This document shows, in pieces, positions 6,321 to 15,256 of a DNA stretch of 25,173 nucleotides. Position numbers and translations under genes: made by a program. Location of the stretch: the NCBI GenBank assembly GCA_002371345.1, contig DFHY01000040.1, positions 1-25,173 on the forward strand, written 5' to 3'. The stretch comes from Lachnospiraceae bacterium UBA3711. GTDB lineage: Bacteria > Bacillota > Clostridia > Lachnospirales > Lachnospiraceae. Positions within the stretch are counted from its first letter, which is position 1. Each line of letters begins with the position of its first letter. Below the pieces are notes generated by a model. That model did not search any database, was not told the DNA's origin, and saw nothing but the letters and a program-made list of their open reading frames with translations.

Positions 6321-9300
6321 ATGAAGGATATTAAGCTTGCTAAGAGAATGGCCGCGGCCGCTCTGACGCTGTCATTGTGCCTGTCGTGCTGCGCCGGCGG
6401 TTACGGGGCGGACACGGAAAGGGATACGCCGACAGACGCCCGGAGGGACATGCTGACGGATACGCGGGGAGATAAACCGGCAGATGATCAGAGGGAAGTG
6501 CCTGCGGATATACGGGAAGAAACACGGACTGATATTCAGACGGATACAGAGACAGGGCAGCAGGGGCATGCTCCATTTGGTGAGATCCTGGCGGGTCCTG
6601 TTGAGCTCAACTCAGATTCACCCTGTGAGACTGTGATTATTGACGGCAATGAACCGGTATATGACAACATGTCACTGTTCGAAGATGAGGACGGTTTATA
6701 TAATGATGCGGATGCCGGGGGCGAAGCAGTACCTGACGCTGTCGCAACTCAGAGTATCGGCATGTGTGATGGTATTGACGATGAGACTGAGTTTGCCGCG
6801 GAGATCACAGTTCCGTATATGACAGAGGCGGCGGAAAGAGGGCTTACAAGTGAAGCCGCAGATATGACAGAGAGTAATGAGCCGTCCGGAGCGGAAGAGG
6901 GCACGGAGAAGGACAGTACATATTACATGTACGAGAAGTCGATGACCCTTGAGGAGCTCTCCCTTCTTCCGCAGAACAAGGCAGGCTCGGCTACCGAGAT
7001 TAACGGGAGCCGGATACCTGCCTCAGTGAGGGGGCGGTCAGTCAGGAGCATGGATCAGAACCCGGCCATGCTCTGGAGCGCGTCTGATTATTATGTAAAT
7101 GAACCTGATCTTCATAATGTGAAAAAGACCGATGATTTCTCCCTGAAGTACCAGGTTGAATTCCATGCTTCAACGGATCTTGACGCGGGAAGCGTGGAGA
7201 TCAGGATCCCGGAAGCGTTTATTGAGGACAGGTCCGGACAGGGCATATGTCCATGCCAGATCGGAGTGCCTGGCGGAACCCCACAGTCTCCCTGCGAGAG
7301 CCTTAACAGCCCGTTTAACTGGTACAGGGATGGATCTGATAACACTCTTGTCTTCTTTAATTACCGCCCTGTATCATCAGGAACCAACACAGCGTTTCAG
7401 GTGCTGTATGATCCTGTACACATCAGGGACCTTACAGACGGGTCAGAGTGGTCATTTACCCCGCAGATCAGCGTGACAACGGCTGGCGGAGATACACATG
7501 GCCGGGCAATGGACACACTCGGAGGGAGTATCGACTCATATGCCTGTCTCATCGGAGCCTCGGCGGACGCATTTTCCGACGGTTCCATAAGCTGTATGCC
7601 GGCTCTGTATACCAGTGACCAGGTCAGGAGAGTTCTCGGAATCACGCTTCCTTCTTTTCTGTCGGGACAGGAGAGGGAATGGCTGTTTATAGTATGGGAG
7701 ATAGACTGTCAGGGACAGTTCAATCAGCCATGGACTCTTGAGGCGGACGCTGATCTCAGCGAAGAGAGGACGCTTGGCAGTGCTGATTCCTGCATAGTGG
7801 GAAGCGTGACACGTATCAAGGGCAGTGAAGGCGGAAATCAGGGACGCACAGTAAGTCTGTACGCGGCTGATGAGAACAGCACATCGCTTTTTCACCTCTC
7901 ATCAGGAGATCTTGGCCCCGATTCGGGCCAGGGTATGTTTCACCTTGTAACGACAGCCGTGACAGCCGTAAGAAAATCATCTCTCAAAAACAACGGATCT
8001 GTCCTTAAGCTTGACGCCTCTCTGACCCTGACCCCTGAAGACGGGCTGGATGAAAGCACATCATATGATGCGTCGGCGTCGTGGACATTTGTGGATTATA
8101 CGTGGAAATATGCCGGAGATGATGTCGGAATCACCGCCTGGACCGGTGAAAATGCTTCCGACGGCTCAGTGGCATATCCGGGGAAGAACACGTCTCTGAG
8201 CGGATGGATCAATGAATATCAGATCTCGCGGGAGACCGGAGCTATGGCGGGCGCTGTGCCGATGAGGATAGTGTCAAAGTGCCGCGGATATTCATACACG
8301 CATGAACTGGCAGGGCCGTCCGCGGGCTCCTATATACCCGGAAGCGGCTATGAGGTGACGACGGCAGATGACGCGGTATACCTTGCTGGCCTTGGCGCGG
8401 GAAGCGGAGAAGCTGTACGGCTGCTCGGACCGGATGATTATTACTATTCAGGCGTGTCCGTCAGTATTAAGGACAGAGGCATGGATATCTATGAGGACCG
8501 CGTATGCGCGCCGATGAAAGACAGTGAGTGCGCGGGCGCTTCAAGGTCCGCGGATATCTATGCCATGTACGCCGGATCTGAAAACTGGGAGCTGGCGGCG
8601 CGGTGTCCCTGGAGAGAAGACGGAAACATAGCATATACATTTACGGCGGAACAGCTGTCTAAAAAAGTCCGGAGGGTTAAGGTGGTTCACCGGGCGGCGG
8701 ATTATGAGTCGACGTGCACGATCGACGTCATGCTGCGCATAAGGCCGGACAGTCCGGCAGCAGGCGGCCTTCTTGAAGGGGCAGACGGAGGAGACATGCT
8801 GTTCTGGAAGGTTGAGCATCTCGGGTCTGTGCTGGCAAGAAGCACCGGAGGGGCATCGCAGAGATGGTTTCATGACACAAGACCAGATCAGTATGATGAG
8901 GATTCGGAGCCCGGCATCGGTGAACTCACTATGTCACTGTACGGAATGTATTCCATGCGGGCAAACTCTTTCGCGGAACTCACATCACTGAAGAAGCACG
9001 CAAGAGCGCTGAAGACCATATCGCGCGAAAATGACCCGTCAGGCGGCTGTATCAGGATGACATGCACTATAGGAGCGGCAGAGGGCTATCTGATCTACAG
9101 CAGGAGCGCAGCGGACCGTATCATAAGCTCCGGCGCAGATATCCCGGCGCCGGACAGAAGGCGGTATGTTTTCTATGACCTCCTGCCGGAGGGCGTTATG
9201 TTTGATCCGTCAGTGCCGCTGAAGGCCGGTCTTGTCACAGGCGACGCGGACCGGAGCCTTGTCACGCCTTCACTGTGGAACCGGAGGGACGTTAAGGTAC

Positions 9301-12300
9301 ACATAGATCCTGAACACGGTGTTATCGGGAACTGGAAGAATACCGGCAGAACCATGGTGATCATTGATGTCTTAATTGATCTTGACGCTGAGCAGATTCC
9401 GCGCATGAGCGGAGGTATGTGGATGAACGGGGCAGGCGTTGAGTTCGGTGCGTACTGCCCGTACCGTGATCTGAAGAAGATGAAATCGATGCCGAATATC
9501 GCGGCGGTGATGCCGGGAGAGGGACAGGATAATCCATTATGTCAGATTCTCGGTACAGATGCTGAGACAGCGTGCGACGATGGGATCGTTGTTCCGTATA
9601 CCGGAGAGGAAAAGAAAGATCTGGAGGCCTTCGGAGCCGACATAGATTGCGACGGCGTTACAGGTCTGAGGACAGTGCTGTACGCTTACGCAAGATCGGA
9701 TTCCGACACCGCCGTGAGCCTGACGGACGGCATAAGTCTGACTGTAAGGGCTGACCGCAGTAAGTTCACTGACTGGGACCGCAGCGCGGTGGCCGGACCT
9801 GGCGATCCTTATACATACAGGATAGATGTCACAAATACTTCATCCCAGCCGGTGTCGGAGATCGTCATTGCCGGCCATCTTGAGAGGGCCGCGGAGGAGA
9901 GAGAGGCGGCTGAGAGCGGAAGAGAATTCGACGATGTGACATGGCAGGGTTTTCTCAGCGAGATAGACATACAGCCTCTCATAAGGCATTCCATAGCCCC
10001 GGTTGTGTGGCTGAACAGGGACGCCGACGCTCCTCTGCCGGGAGAGGGAGCGCCGCCTGACAGCGTGCTGAATGGCGGGAACGGATGGGTAAGACTCTCC
10101 GAATGGAGCGGGGATATCAAAGACGCCCGGTCTTATGCGGTAGATGTCAGATCCAGGAGCGACGGCAGCGCATTTTCACTGGAGATGGGTGATTCCGTGA
10201 ACATGCTTCTGCATATGACAGCGCCGCGCATCGGTGAGGGAGAAGGTGAGCCTCCGGCAGAGCATGCCTATCACTGTACTTCCTTCTACAGTATAAGCCC
10301 TGATGAACCGGACGGTGATCTCGTACAGAGCAATGCCGTGGAGGTGACATTGAAGGAAAGGTCGGCTCTGATAGTTGAGAAAGAACTGATACGGGGAGAG
10401 GGGGAACCGGAGGATGGGAATAAGAAGGACGCGTTTCTCTTCCGGCTGCTCAGGAGCGGCGAAGCTGCCGGACTGTGTGAGTACAGACTGGAGGAGAAGG
10501 GTGAGGACGGTGAAGGCAATACTGTCTGGAATGATGACGACAGTCTCCACACAACCGGGAGGGACGGGACATTCCCACTGCTGAGCGGGCAGAGGGCTGT
10601 CTTTGAGAATGAGGCAGGTACGGACGACCTGTCGGCTGAGGAGATCCGCCAGGCGGCATTCGAGGAGGTGCTGACGGAGGTAAGGACCCGGGACGGGCGC
10701 GTGTGCCGCTTTGAGAACACAAGATATCCGACATTGTATCTGACCAAGAAAGTATACGGAGCCCCTGAAGGTGAGAACCTGCCAGATGATGCTTTTAAGG
10801 TCAGAGTGACCGCGGATGGGAAGAGCCTGGCCGGAACTCATTACTGGAGTGTTGACACTGACGCCGGACTTGTCGAAAACCAGGTTACCGGTGAGCATGT
10901 GGTTGATGACCAAAGCTGCGTGCTGCTCCACGCGGGCGAGGTGATAGCTCTTCATCCGGGACCGGCCGGATGCTCTTTCGAGGCCGCGGAGGATGAGTCA
11001 TGTACGGGCTCGGGCAGCAATTATGCCGCGGTAACTGTGGAGAAGAGCGGCATTCTTCCGGATGACAGCTGCGTCGTCACTCTTGAGAACGCGTGGAGAT
11101 GGAAGGAACTGGTGCTGAGAAAGGAGGTGCTGCACAGGGATATATCCGTGTGCGGAGAATCCTTCTCTTTCAGACTCTGGAAAATGAACGGCGGTACTCC
11201 TGCGTCGTCTTTTGATCCTGACAACCCCGAAATGTCCGCATCTGTGTGCTCCGGAGTTATGGGTGTAATGGAAGGAGAAGAGTTCTGCACCGATGAGCAC
11301 GGATGCTTCCGCCTGCCCTGCGCGGGGAAGGATGTGGTATTGAAACACCTTGAAGCGCTCGGGACATATGTGGTCCAGGAGACTGACTTGCCCGGGAACT
11401 ATGAGGCTGTGAACGGAGGAATTGTATCTGTCAAAATGCCCCTTCTTGGCAGCCGGAAGTATATAAATGTACAGAATACATGGAAGCTTAGGAGCCTTGA
11501 GGTCTCCAAGGCCGTTATGTCCGGTACCCACAGGAATATGACGACCGTATGTACGCCGGGATATCCCGGGATATTCAGGCCGAAGACAAGCTCCGTAGAA
11601 CTGTTCTCATGCTCTGATCCGGATATGGCCGGGTTCACGGTCTCCTTCCCGGATCAGGTGAAGCTCACCGGGCCGGAGCGAATACTCGTGATGAACAACG
11701 GGCAGATAGTCGATTCGTTTAGTGGAACGATTGCCGCAGGAGAGGCCAGAAGCTACAGCGGGTATTCACAGGTATCATTGTTGCTGTGGAATATGTCACA
11801 GGCGGTAAAGGACGGCTTTTTCTTCTGCTTCAGTCCGGATATCCCGGATGATTCCGAAGCCGGCCCTGACATGCCGGGTAAGGTATTCAGGTTCAGGCTG
11901 GAGACGCAGGACGGCAGCGGGACTATGGTTCCGCGCGTCCGGGCCCCCTTCACCACATCTGAAGGAGAAGAACTCTTAACAGATGAAAACGGATGCTTTA
12001 CCCTGGCGGCAGGCATGAGCGCGTTATTCACAGACCTGGATACCGAGGGATGCGGATGGAGAGTAACCGAGTATCCGGATCCTGACTGCCCTCAGGCATA
12101 TCCGCCTGACGGCATGCCCCAGGAGGGGAGACTCGGTGATGGAGGGGCGGATACTTCACATGCGCTGTTTATCAATGGGGAGCAGTGCCAGGGAATGATC
12201 CGCAAGAGGTTTACATATGCGCCGGGAGATGACGCGGCGCGGGAATATCTGGAGGCGGAGAACGCAAAAGGAGCGGCTTCATGTATGAGGGCTGTTATCC

Positions 12301-13874
12301 TTATCGAAACAGGGAACGATAATAGCGGATATGCGCCGATGACAGGCTGTGTCAATGTGGCCGACGCCAGTGACGGCTCGCTGCTCAGGTGTGAGCTTTC
12401 AGATGGAAAGATATGTCTGACCGGAAGCCAGACTGTCATAATATCGGGCGTTCCTTCAGGAACACGCTGGCGCGCTTCTGAGCTTGATTCCGGAGTGATA
12501 ACAGGAGACGGGGTCGTGTATTCCATACTGTGCACAGAGCCCGGGACGGGAATTGCCGCCGGCGGGGATCCGTCAGACGGCGTTAGAGAGGTTGTATTTA
12601 CCAATGAGATCCATTCGGTCTGCACTTCTGAAGAGCTTCTGGTGCGCAAAGCCTATCTTCAGGGGAAGAGCGGGTGGAACAGGGTCCCGGACGGCGCTCT
12701 GCTTGTCCTGTGCCTTGAAATATTTGAAGCCGGGGAGTGGCGTCCGGCTGGCGGGGTAAGCTGGATACAGATATCTAAAGGTATACCGTCATCAGGCGGA
12801 ATGAAGACGACAGGCAGTGACGGCATCATACGTCTCAGGAAGCTTCCCTCATCTGATCAGGAATACATGGAGGAATATCCGATTCTTCCGGTCGCTGTCT
12901 GTGACGGCAGAGTAAAGACACAGCTGTATTACAGTGAACATGAGGCATGTGACGGAGATATGAGGATACGTGAGGTGAGGGAACTGTCAGACCCTGCGTT
13001 CGGAATGCTGGCAGGATGTGAAGGCAATACATTCATAAACGAAAATGACATGCATACAATTGTGATAGAGAAGCAGACCGACACGGACAGCAGCCGCAGC
13101 TTTTCACTGAAGCTTGTGCAGAGAATCGGAGGCGCCGCATATCCGGGACAGTTTATTCCGTATACAGTACGGGACAGCGCTTCGATGGAAATCAAAGACA
13201 GCTCGGCCACGGACGCTCAGGGACTCTTTACTCTCAGGGGAGGGGAGCAGGCTGTATTCTCTCTGCCGGAGGGAACACAGTGGGAAGTCACGGAAAAAAG
13301 CTCAGGTGGATGGAAGCTTATATCCTGTAATATGGAAAATTCACTGACTGATCCTGTGCCGGAGGACGGCGGCATGTCATTTGAAGTCACACCGTTCAGG
13401 CACAATGTCACACTGACTCCGGAGCTTCTGTTGAAGCCCCTCAGAGATCCCGTGAGCGGCCTGGCGCTCGACTTTACGTCTGAGAATATCACGATCCCTC
13501 ATTATGTCAGAGACGGGGATGATGTTCTTGAGATAACGAAGCTGTCTGACGGGCTGTTCTCAGGAAAAAACCTTAGATCTGTCAATATATCTGACGGGAT
13601 CGTGAGCATAGGGGATAAGGCGTTCTATGACTGCCAGAGTCTGACCGGCATAAAGCTTCCCGGTACGCTCGAGGAGATAGGAGATTCTGTTTTCTGCTTC
13701 TGTTCACTTCAGAATCTTGAAATACCTTCCGGCGTGAAGAAGGCGGGAACAGATATAACGGCTTTCTGCTTCAGGCTTAAAAGCATAATTATTAATCAGA
13801 AAGAGGAGGAAAGCCCGTTTTCCGGATATGATTGGAAGACATATACTCAAACAAGTGTTGAATTTAACGGATAA
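6321..13874 (+). CDS. Giant Cys-rich repeat surface protein with C-terminal BspA-type leucine-rich repeats
   Basis: The 2517-residue protein starts at ATG 6321, which has GGAGGAGGGG just upstream; the reading from 6297 has none. A signal peptide (1 to about 30) is followed by an acidic tract with 8-residue repeats (39-78) and a long N-terminal region (about 250-1120) that I do not recognise. A DUF11-like segment (about 1127-1195) leads to seven Cna-B/DUF7601-like units starting near 1349, 1470, 1594, 1723, 1957, 2101 and 2245; the fourth carries an insertion. Residues about 2385-2505 are leucine-rich repeats of the BspA (LRR_5) type. There is no LPxTG motif or C-terminal membrane helix, so anchoring is unexplained. 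About 55 cysteines follow the signal peptide, many for a Gram-positive surface protein. As the last gene of the pilus locus it is a likely adhesin or tip protein, but that is inference. Confidence 0.85.
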   Translation: MKDIKLAKRMAAAALTLSLCLSCCAGGYGADTERDTPTDARRDMLTDTRGDKPADDQREVPADIREETRTDIQTDTETGQQGHAPFGEILAGPVELNSDSPCETVIIDGNEPVYDNMSLFEDEDGLYNDADAGGEAVPDAVATQSIGMCDGIDDETEFAAEITVPYMTEAAERGLTSEAADMTESNEPSGAEEGTEKDSTYYMYEKSMTLEELSLLPQNKAGSATEINGSRIPASVRGRSVRSMDQNPAMLWSASDYYVNEPDLHNVKKTDDFSLKYQVEFHASTDLDAGSVEIRIPEAFIEDRSGQGICPCQIGVPGGTPQSPCESLNSPFNWYRDGSDNTLVFFNYRPVSSGTNTAFQVLYDPVHIRDLTDGSEWSFTPQISVTTAGGDTHGRAMDTLGGSIDSYACLIGASADAFSDGSISCMPALYTSDQVRRVLGITLPSFLSGQEREWLFIVWEIDCQGQFNQPWTLEADADLSEERTLGSADSCIVGSVTRIKGSEGGNQGRTVSLYAADENSTSLFHLSSGDLGPDSGQGMFHLVTTAVTAVRKSSLKNNGSVLKLDASLTLTPEDGLDESTSYDASASWTFVDYTWKYAGDDVGITAWTGENASDGSVAYPGKNTSLSGWINEYQISRETGAMAGAVPMRIVSKCRGYSYTHELAGPSAGSYIPGSGYEVTTADDAVYLAGLGAGSGEAVRLLGPDDYYYSGVSVSIKDRGMDIYEDRVCAPMKDSECAGASRSADIYAMYAGSENWELAARCPWREDGNIAYTFTAEQLSKKVRRVKVVHRAADYESTCTIDVMLRIRPDSPAAGGLLEGADGGDMLFWKVEHLGSVLARSTGGASQRWFHDTRPDQYDEDSEPGIGELTMSLYGMYSMRANSFAELTSLKKHARALKTISRENDPSGGCIRMTCTIGAAEGYLIYSRSAADRIISSGADIPAPDRRRYVFYDLLPEGVMFDPSVPLKAGLVTGDADRSLVTPSLWNRRDVKVHIDPEHGVIGNWKNTGRTMVIIDVLIDLDAEQIPRMSGGMWMNGAGVEFGAYCPYRDLKKMKSMPNIAAVMPGEGQDNPLCQILGTDAETACDDGIVVPYTGEEKKDLEAFGADIDCDGVTGLRTVLYAYARSDSDTAVSLTDGISLTVRADRSKFTDWDRSAVAGPGDPYTYRIDVTNTSSQPVSEIVIAGHLERAAEEREAAESGREFDDVTWQGFLSEIDIQPLIRHSIAPVVWLNRDADAPLPGEGAPPDSVLNGGNGWVRLSEWSGDIKDARSYAVDVRSRSDGSAFSLEMGDSVNMLLHMTAPRIGEGEGEPPAEHAYHCTSFYSISPDEPDGDLVQSNAVEVTLKERSALIVEKELIRGEGEPEDGNKKDAFLFRLLRSGEAAGLCEYRLEEKGEDGEGNTVWNDDDSLHTTGRDGTFPLLSGQRAVFENEAGTDDLSAEEIRQAAFEEVLTEVRTRDGRVCRFENTRYPTLYLTKKVYGAPEGENLPDDAFKVRVTADGKSLAGTHYWSVDTDAGLVENQVTGEHVVDDQSCVLLHAGEVIALHPGPAGCSFEAAEDESCTGSGSNYAAVTVEKSGILPDDSCVVTLENAWRWKELVLRKEVLHRDISVCGESFSFRLWKMNGGTPASSFDPDNPEMSASVCSGVMGVMEGEEFCTDEHGCFRLPCAGKDVVLKHLEALGTYVVQETDLPGNYEAVNGGIVSVKMPLLGSRKYINVQNTWKLRSLEVSKAVMSGTHRNMTTVCTPGYPGIFRPKTSSVELFSCSDPDMAGFTVSFPDQVKLTGPERILVMNNGQIVDSFSGTIAAGEARSYSGYSQVSLLLWNMSQAVKDGFFFCFSPDIPDDSEAGPDMPGKVFRFRLETQDGSGTMVPRVRAPFTTSEGEELLTDENGCFTLAAGMSALFTDLDTEGCGWRVTEYPDPDCPQAYPPDGMPQEGRLGDGGADTSHALFINGEQCQGMIRKRFTYAPGDDAAREYLEAENAKGAASCMRAVILIETGNDNSGYAPMTGCVNVADASDGSLLRCELSDGKICLTGSQTVIISGVPSGTRWRASELDSGVITGDGVVYSILCTEPGTGIAAGGDPSDGVREVVFTNEIHSVCTSEELLVRKAYLQGKSGWNRVPDGALLVLCLEIFEAGEWRPAGGVSWIQISKGIPSSGGMKTTGSDGIIRLRKLPSSDQEYMEEYPILPVAVCDGRVKTQLYYSEHEACDGDMRIREVRELSDPAFGMLAGCEGNTFINENDMHTIVIEKQTDTDSSRSFSLKLVQRIGGAAYPGQFIPYTVRDSASMEIKDSSATDAQGLFTLRGGEQAVFSLPEGTQWEVTEKSSGGWKLISCNMENSLTDPVPEDGGMSFEVTPFRHNVTLTPELLLKPLRDPVSGLALDFTSENITIPHYVRDGDDVLEITKLSDGLFSGKNLRSVNISDGIVSIGDKAFYDCQSLTGIKLPGTLEEIGDSVFCFCSLQNLEIPSGVKKAGTDITAFCFRLKSIIINQKEEESPFSGYDWKTYTQTSVEFNG
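6435..6554 (+). repeat. Five degenerate 24-base tandem repeats near the start of the giant surface-protein gene
   Basis: Five consecutive 8-codon units each begin with a GA[C/T] codon for Asp: DARRDMLT, DTRGDKPA, DDQREVPA, DIREETRT and DIQTDTET. They encode a charged spacer just after the signal peptide. The divergence suggests an old array. Confidence 0.6.
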
Positions 13875-13882
13875 TCCAAAAA

Positions 13883-13911
13883 ATGCCGAAATAATTAGTG
13901 TTATTCGGCAT
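13883..13911. terminator. Hairpin between the giant surface protein and the liv operon
   Basis: ATGCCGAA (13883-13890) pairs with TTCGGCAT (13904-13911). On the plus strand no T-run follows, but the A-run before it would act as a T-run on the minus strand. It may weakly end the pilus transcript or block antisense reading; termination on the plus strand is uncertain. Confidence 0.4.
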
Positions 13912-13919
13912 ATTCGTGA

Positions 13920-13948
13920 TTGAATAAAGAAAAACTTAATGTTACAAT
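13920..13948 (+). promoter_or_regulatory. Promoter of the branched-chain amino acid transport operon
   Basis: TTGAAT (13920-13925) and TACAAT (13943-13948) are separated by 17 bases, about 45 bases before the binding-protein start. Downstream, CCTGCAAC (13950-13957) can pair with GTTACAGG (13973-13980) at seven of eight positions, and the second arm touches the Shine-Dalgarno sequence. This could be an operator or a leader hairpin. Confidence 0.65.
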
Positions 13949-13993
13949 ACCTGCAACGTGTTTTTTACAACAGTTACAGGAGGAGGTAGTATT

Positions 13994-15136
13994 ATGAAGA
14001 AATTAATCACAGCAGCTGTGACAGGTGTCCTTGCGGCGAGCTTCGTTATGAGTGCCTGCGCGGCAGAGACAATTAAGATCGGCGGTATCGGACCGATCAC
14101 CGGAGCAGCCGCGATCTATGGCAACAATGTTAAGAACGGTATGGAGATCGCTGTCGAGGATGTGAACGCGACCAATCCGGATCTTCAGTTCGAGCTCCAG
14201 TTTGAGGATGACGAGCATGATCCCGAGAAGAGTGTCAACGCGTACAACACGCTGAAGGACTGGGGCATGCAGCTTCTCGGCGGAACCGTCACCACCAGCC
14301 CGTGCCTGGCTGTCGGAGCGGAGGCTCTTAACGACAACATGCTTCTGCTGACACCGTCCGCGTCGTCTCAGGATGTCATCGATCTCGGGGACAATGTATT
14401 CCAGGTATGCTTCACGGATCCCAATCAGGGTTCCGCTTCCGCCGACTACATTTCCGAGCAGAAGCTCGGCGAGAAGATCGGCGTCATCTACAATTCGGCC
14501 GACGCGTATTCTTCTGGTATCTATTCAACATTCATCGCCGAGGCCGAGGCTGTAGGTCTTGAGGTTGTCGCTGAGGAAGCTTTCACCGACGACAACTCCA
14601 CCGACCTTACCACTCAGGTACAGTCCTGCCAGAACGCCGGCGCGGATCTGATCTTCCTCCCGATTTACTACACTCCGGCGAGCCAGGTGCTTATCGCTGC
14701 CGACAAGATGGGATATGAGCCGAAGTTCTTCGGATGCGACGGTCTTGACGGCCTGCTTACCGTCGAGGGCTTCGACACCTCTCTGGCAGAGGGCGTTATG
14801 CTGCTTACCCCGTTCGTAGCCGACGCGGATGATGAGAAGACTAAGGACTTCGTCGCGAAGTATGCCGAAAAGACCGGCGGAGATGTTCCGAACCAGTTCG
14901 CCGCTGACGGCTATGATGTCGTTCAGGTTCTGTACGCGGCCTGCGAAGAGGCCGGAGTTACCTCCGACATGGATGCTTCCGAGGTCTGCGAGGCTGTGAA
15001 GGCTGTCCTTACCGGCGGAGAGTTCTCTTATGACGGTCTTACCGGTGAAGGCATGACATGGGATGCCAGCGGCGCCGTTTCCAAGGCTCCGCGCGGAATG
15101 ATCATTGAGAACGGCGAATATGTCGGCCTTGACTGA
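13994..15136 (+). CDS. livK: Branched-chain amino acid ABC transporter substrate-binding lipoprotein
   Basis: This 380-residue periplasmic-binding-type protein captures Leu/Ile/Val or a related amino acid outside the cell and delivers it to the LivHM permeases. ATG 13994 follows AGGAGGAGG closely. The signal sequence ends in VMSAC, a near-lipobox with Cys22 as the probable lipid site. The mature part opens with ETIKIGGIGPITGAAAIYG, characteristic of the type I Peripla_BP_6 fold, and carries the TPSASSQDV, FLPIYY and DGLDGLL segments typical of LivJ/LivK proteins. It is first in a five-gene operon and is separated from livH by 120 bases holding three hairpins, which fits higher expression of the binding protein than of the permeases. 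Its codon choice favours C-ending codons more than the pilus genes do, consistent with high expression. The exact substrate cannot be read from the sequence. Confidence 0.92.
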   Translation: MKKLITAAVTGVLAASFVMSACAAETIKIGGIGPITGAAAIYGNNVKNGMEIAVEDVNATNPDLQFELQFEDDEHDPEKSVNAYNTLKDWGMQLLGGTVTTSPCLAVGAEALNDNMLLLTPSASSQDVIDLGDNVFQVCFTDPNQGSASADYISEQKLGEKIGVIYNSADAYSSGIYSTFIAEAEAVGLEVVAEEAFTDDNSTDLTTQVQSCQNAGADLIFLPIYYTPASQVLIAADKMGYEPKFFGCDGLDGLLTVEGFDTSLAEGVMLLTPFVADADDEKTKDFVAKYAEKTGGDVPNQFAADGYDVVQVLYAACEEAGVTSDMDASEVCEAVKAVLTGGEFSYDGLTGEGMTWDASGAVSKAPRGMIIENGEYVGLD

Positions 15137-15156
15137 TTGAAAACGGTTATTCATTC

Positions 15157-15227
15157 GCCCGGTAAAGCCGGGCTGCGGTGAAAACACCGCGGCAAAGGGG
15201 CTGCATTTGTCAGCCCCTTTGTACTTT
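15157..15227 (+). terminator. Three successive hairpins between livK and livH
   Basis: GCCCGG/CCGGGC (15157-15173), GCGGTG/CACCGC (15175-15190) and AAAGGGGCTG/CAGCCCCTTT (15194-15220) lie back to back. The third has a perfect 10-base-pair stem ending in TTT followed by GTACTTT, and resembles a leaky terminator. Together they probably protect the livK mRNA end and reduce transcription into livH; this is inference from position and structure. Confidence 0.65.
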
Positions 15228-15256
15228 AGACCAATGAGGTGTTTGGAGGAGAGAGT

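Noticed and set aside
6321..6410. Lipoprotein signal in the giant surface protein (CLSCC)
   Set aside because: The residues before the cysteines do not fit the lipobox well; an ordinary signal peptide is the safer reading.
10176..10955. 259-residue minus-strand open frame inside the giant surface-protein gene
   Set aside because: The plus-strand frame is continuous over 2500 codons with recognisable domains; the reverse frame shows no domain or ribosome binding site.
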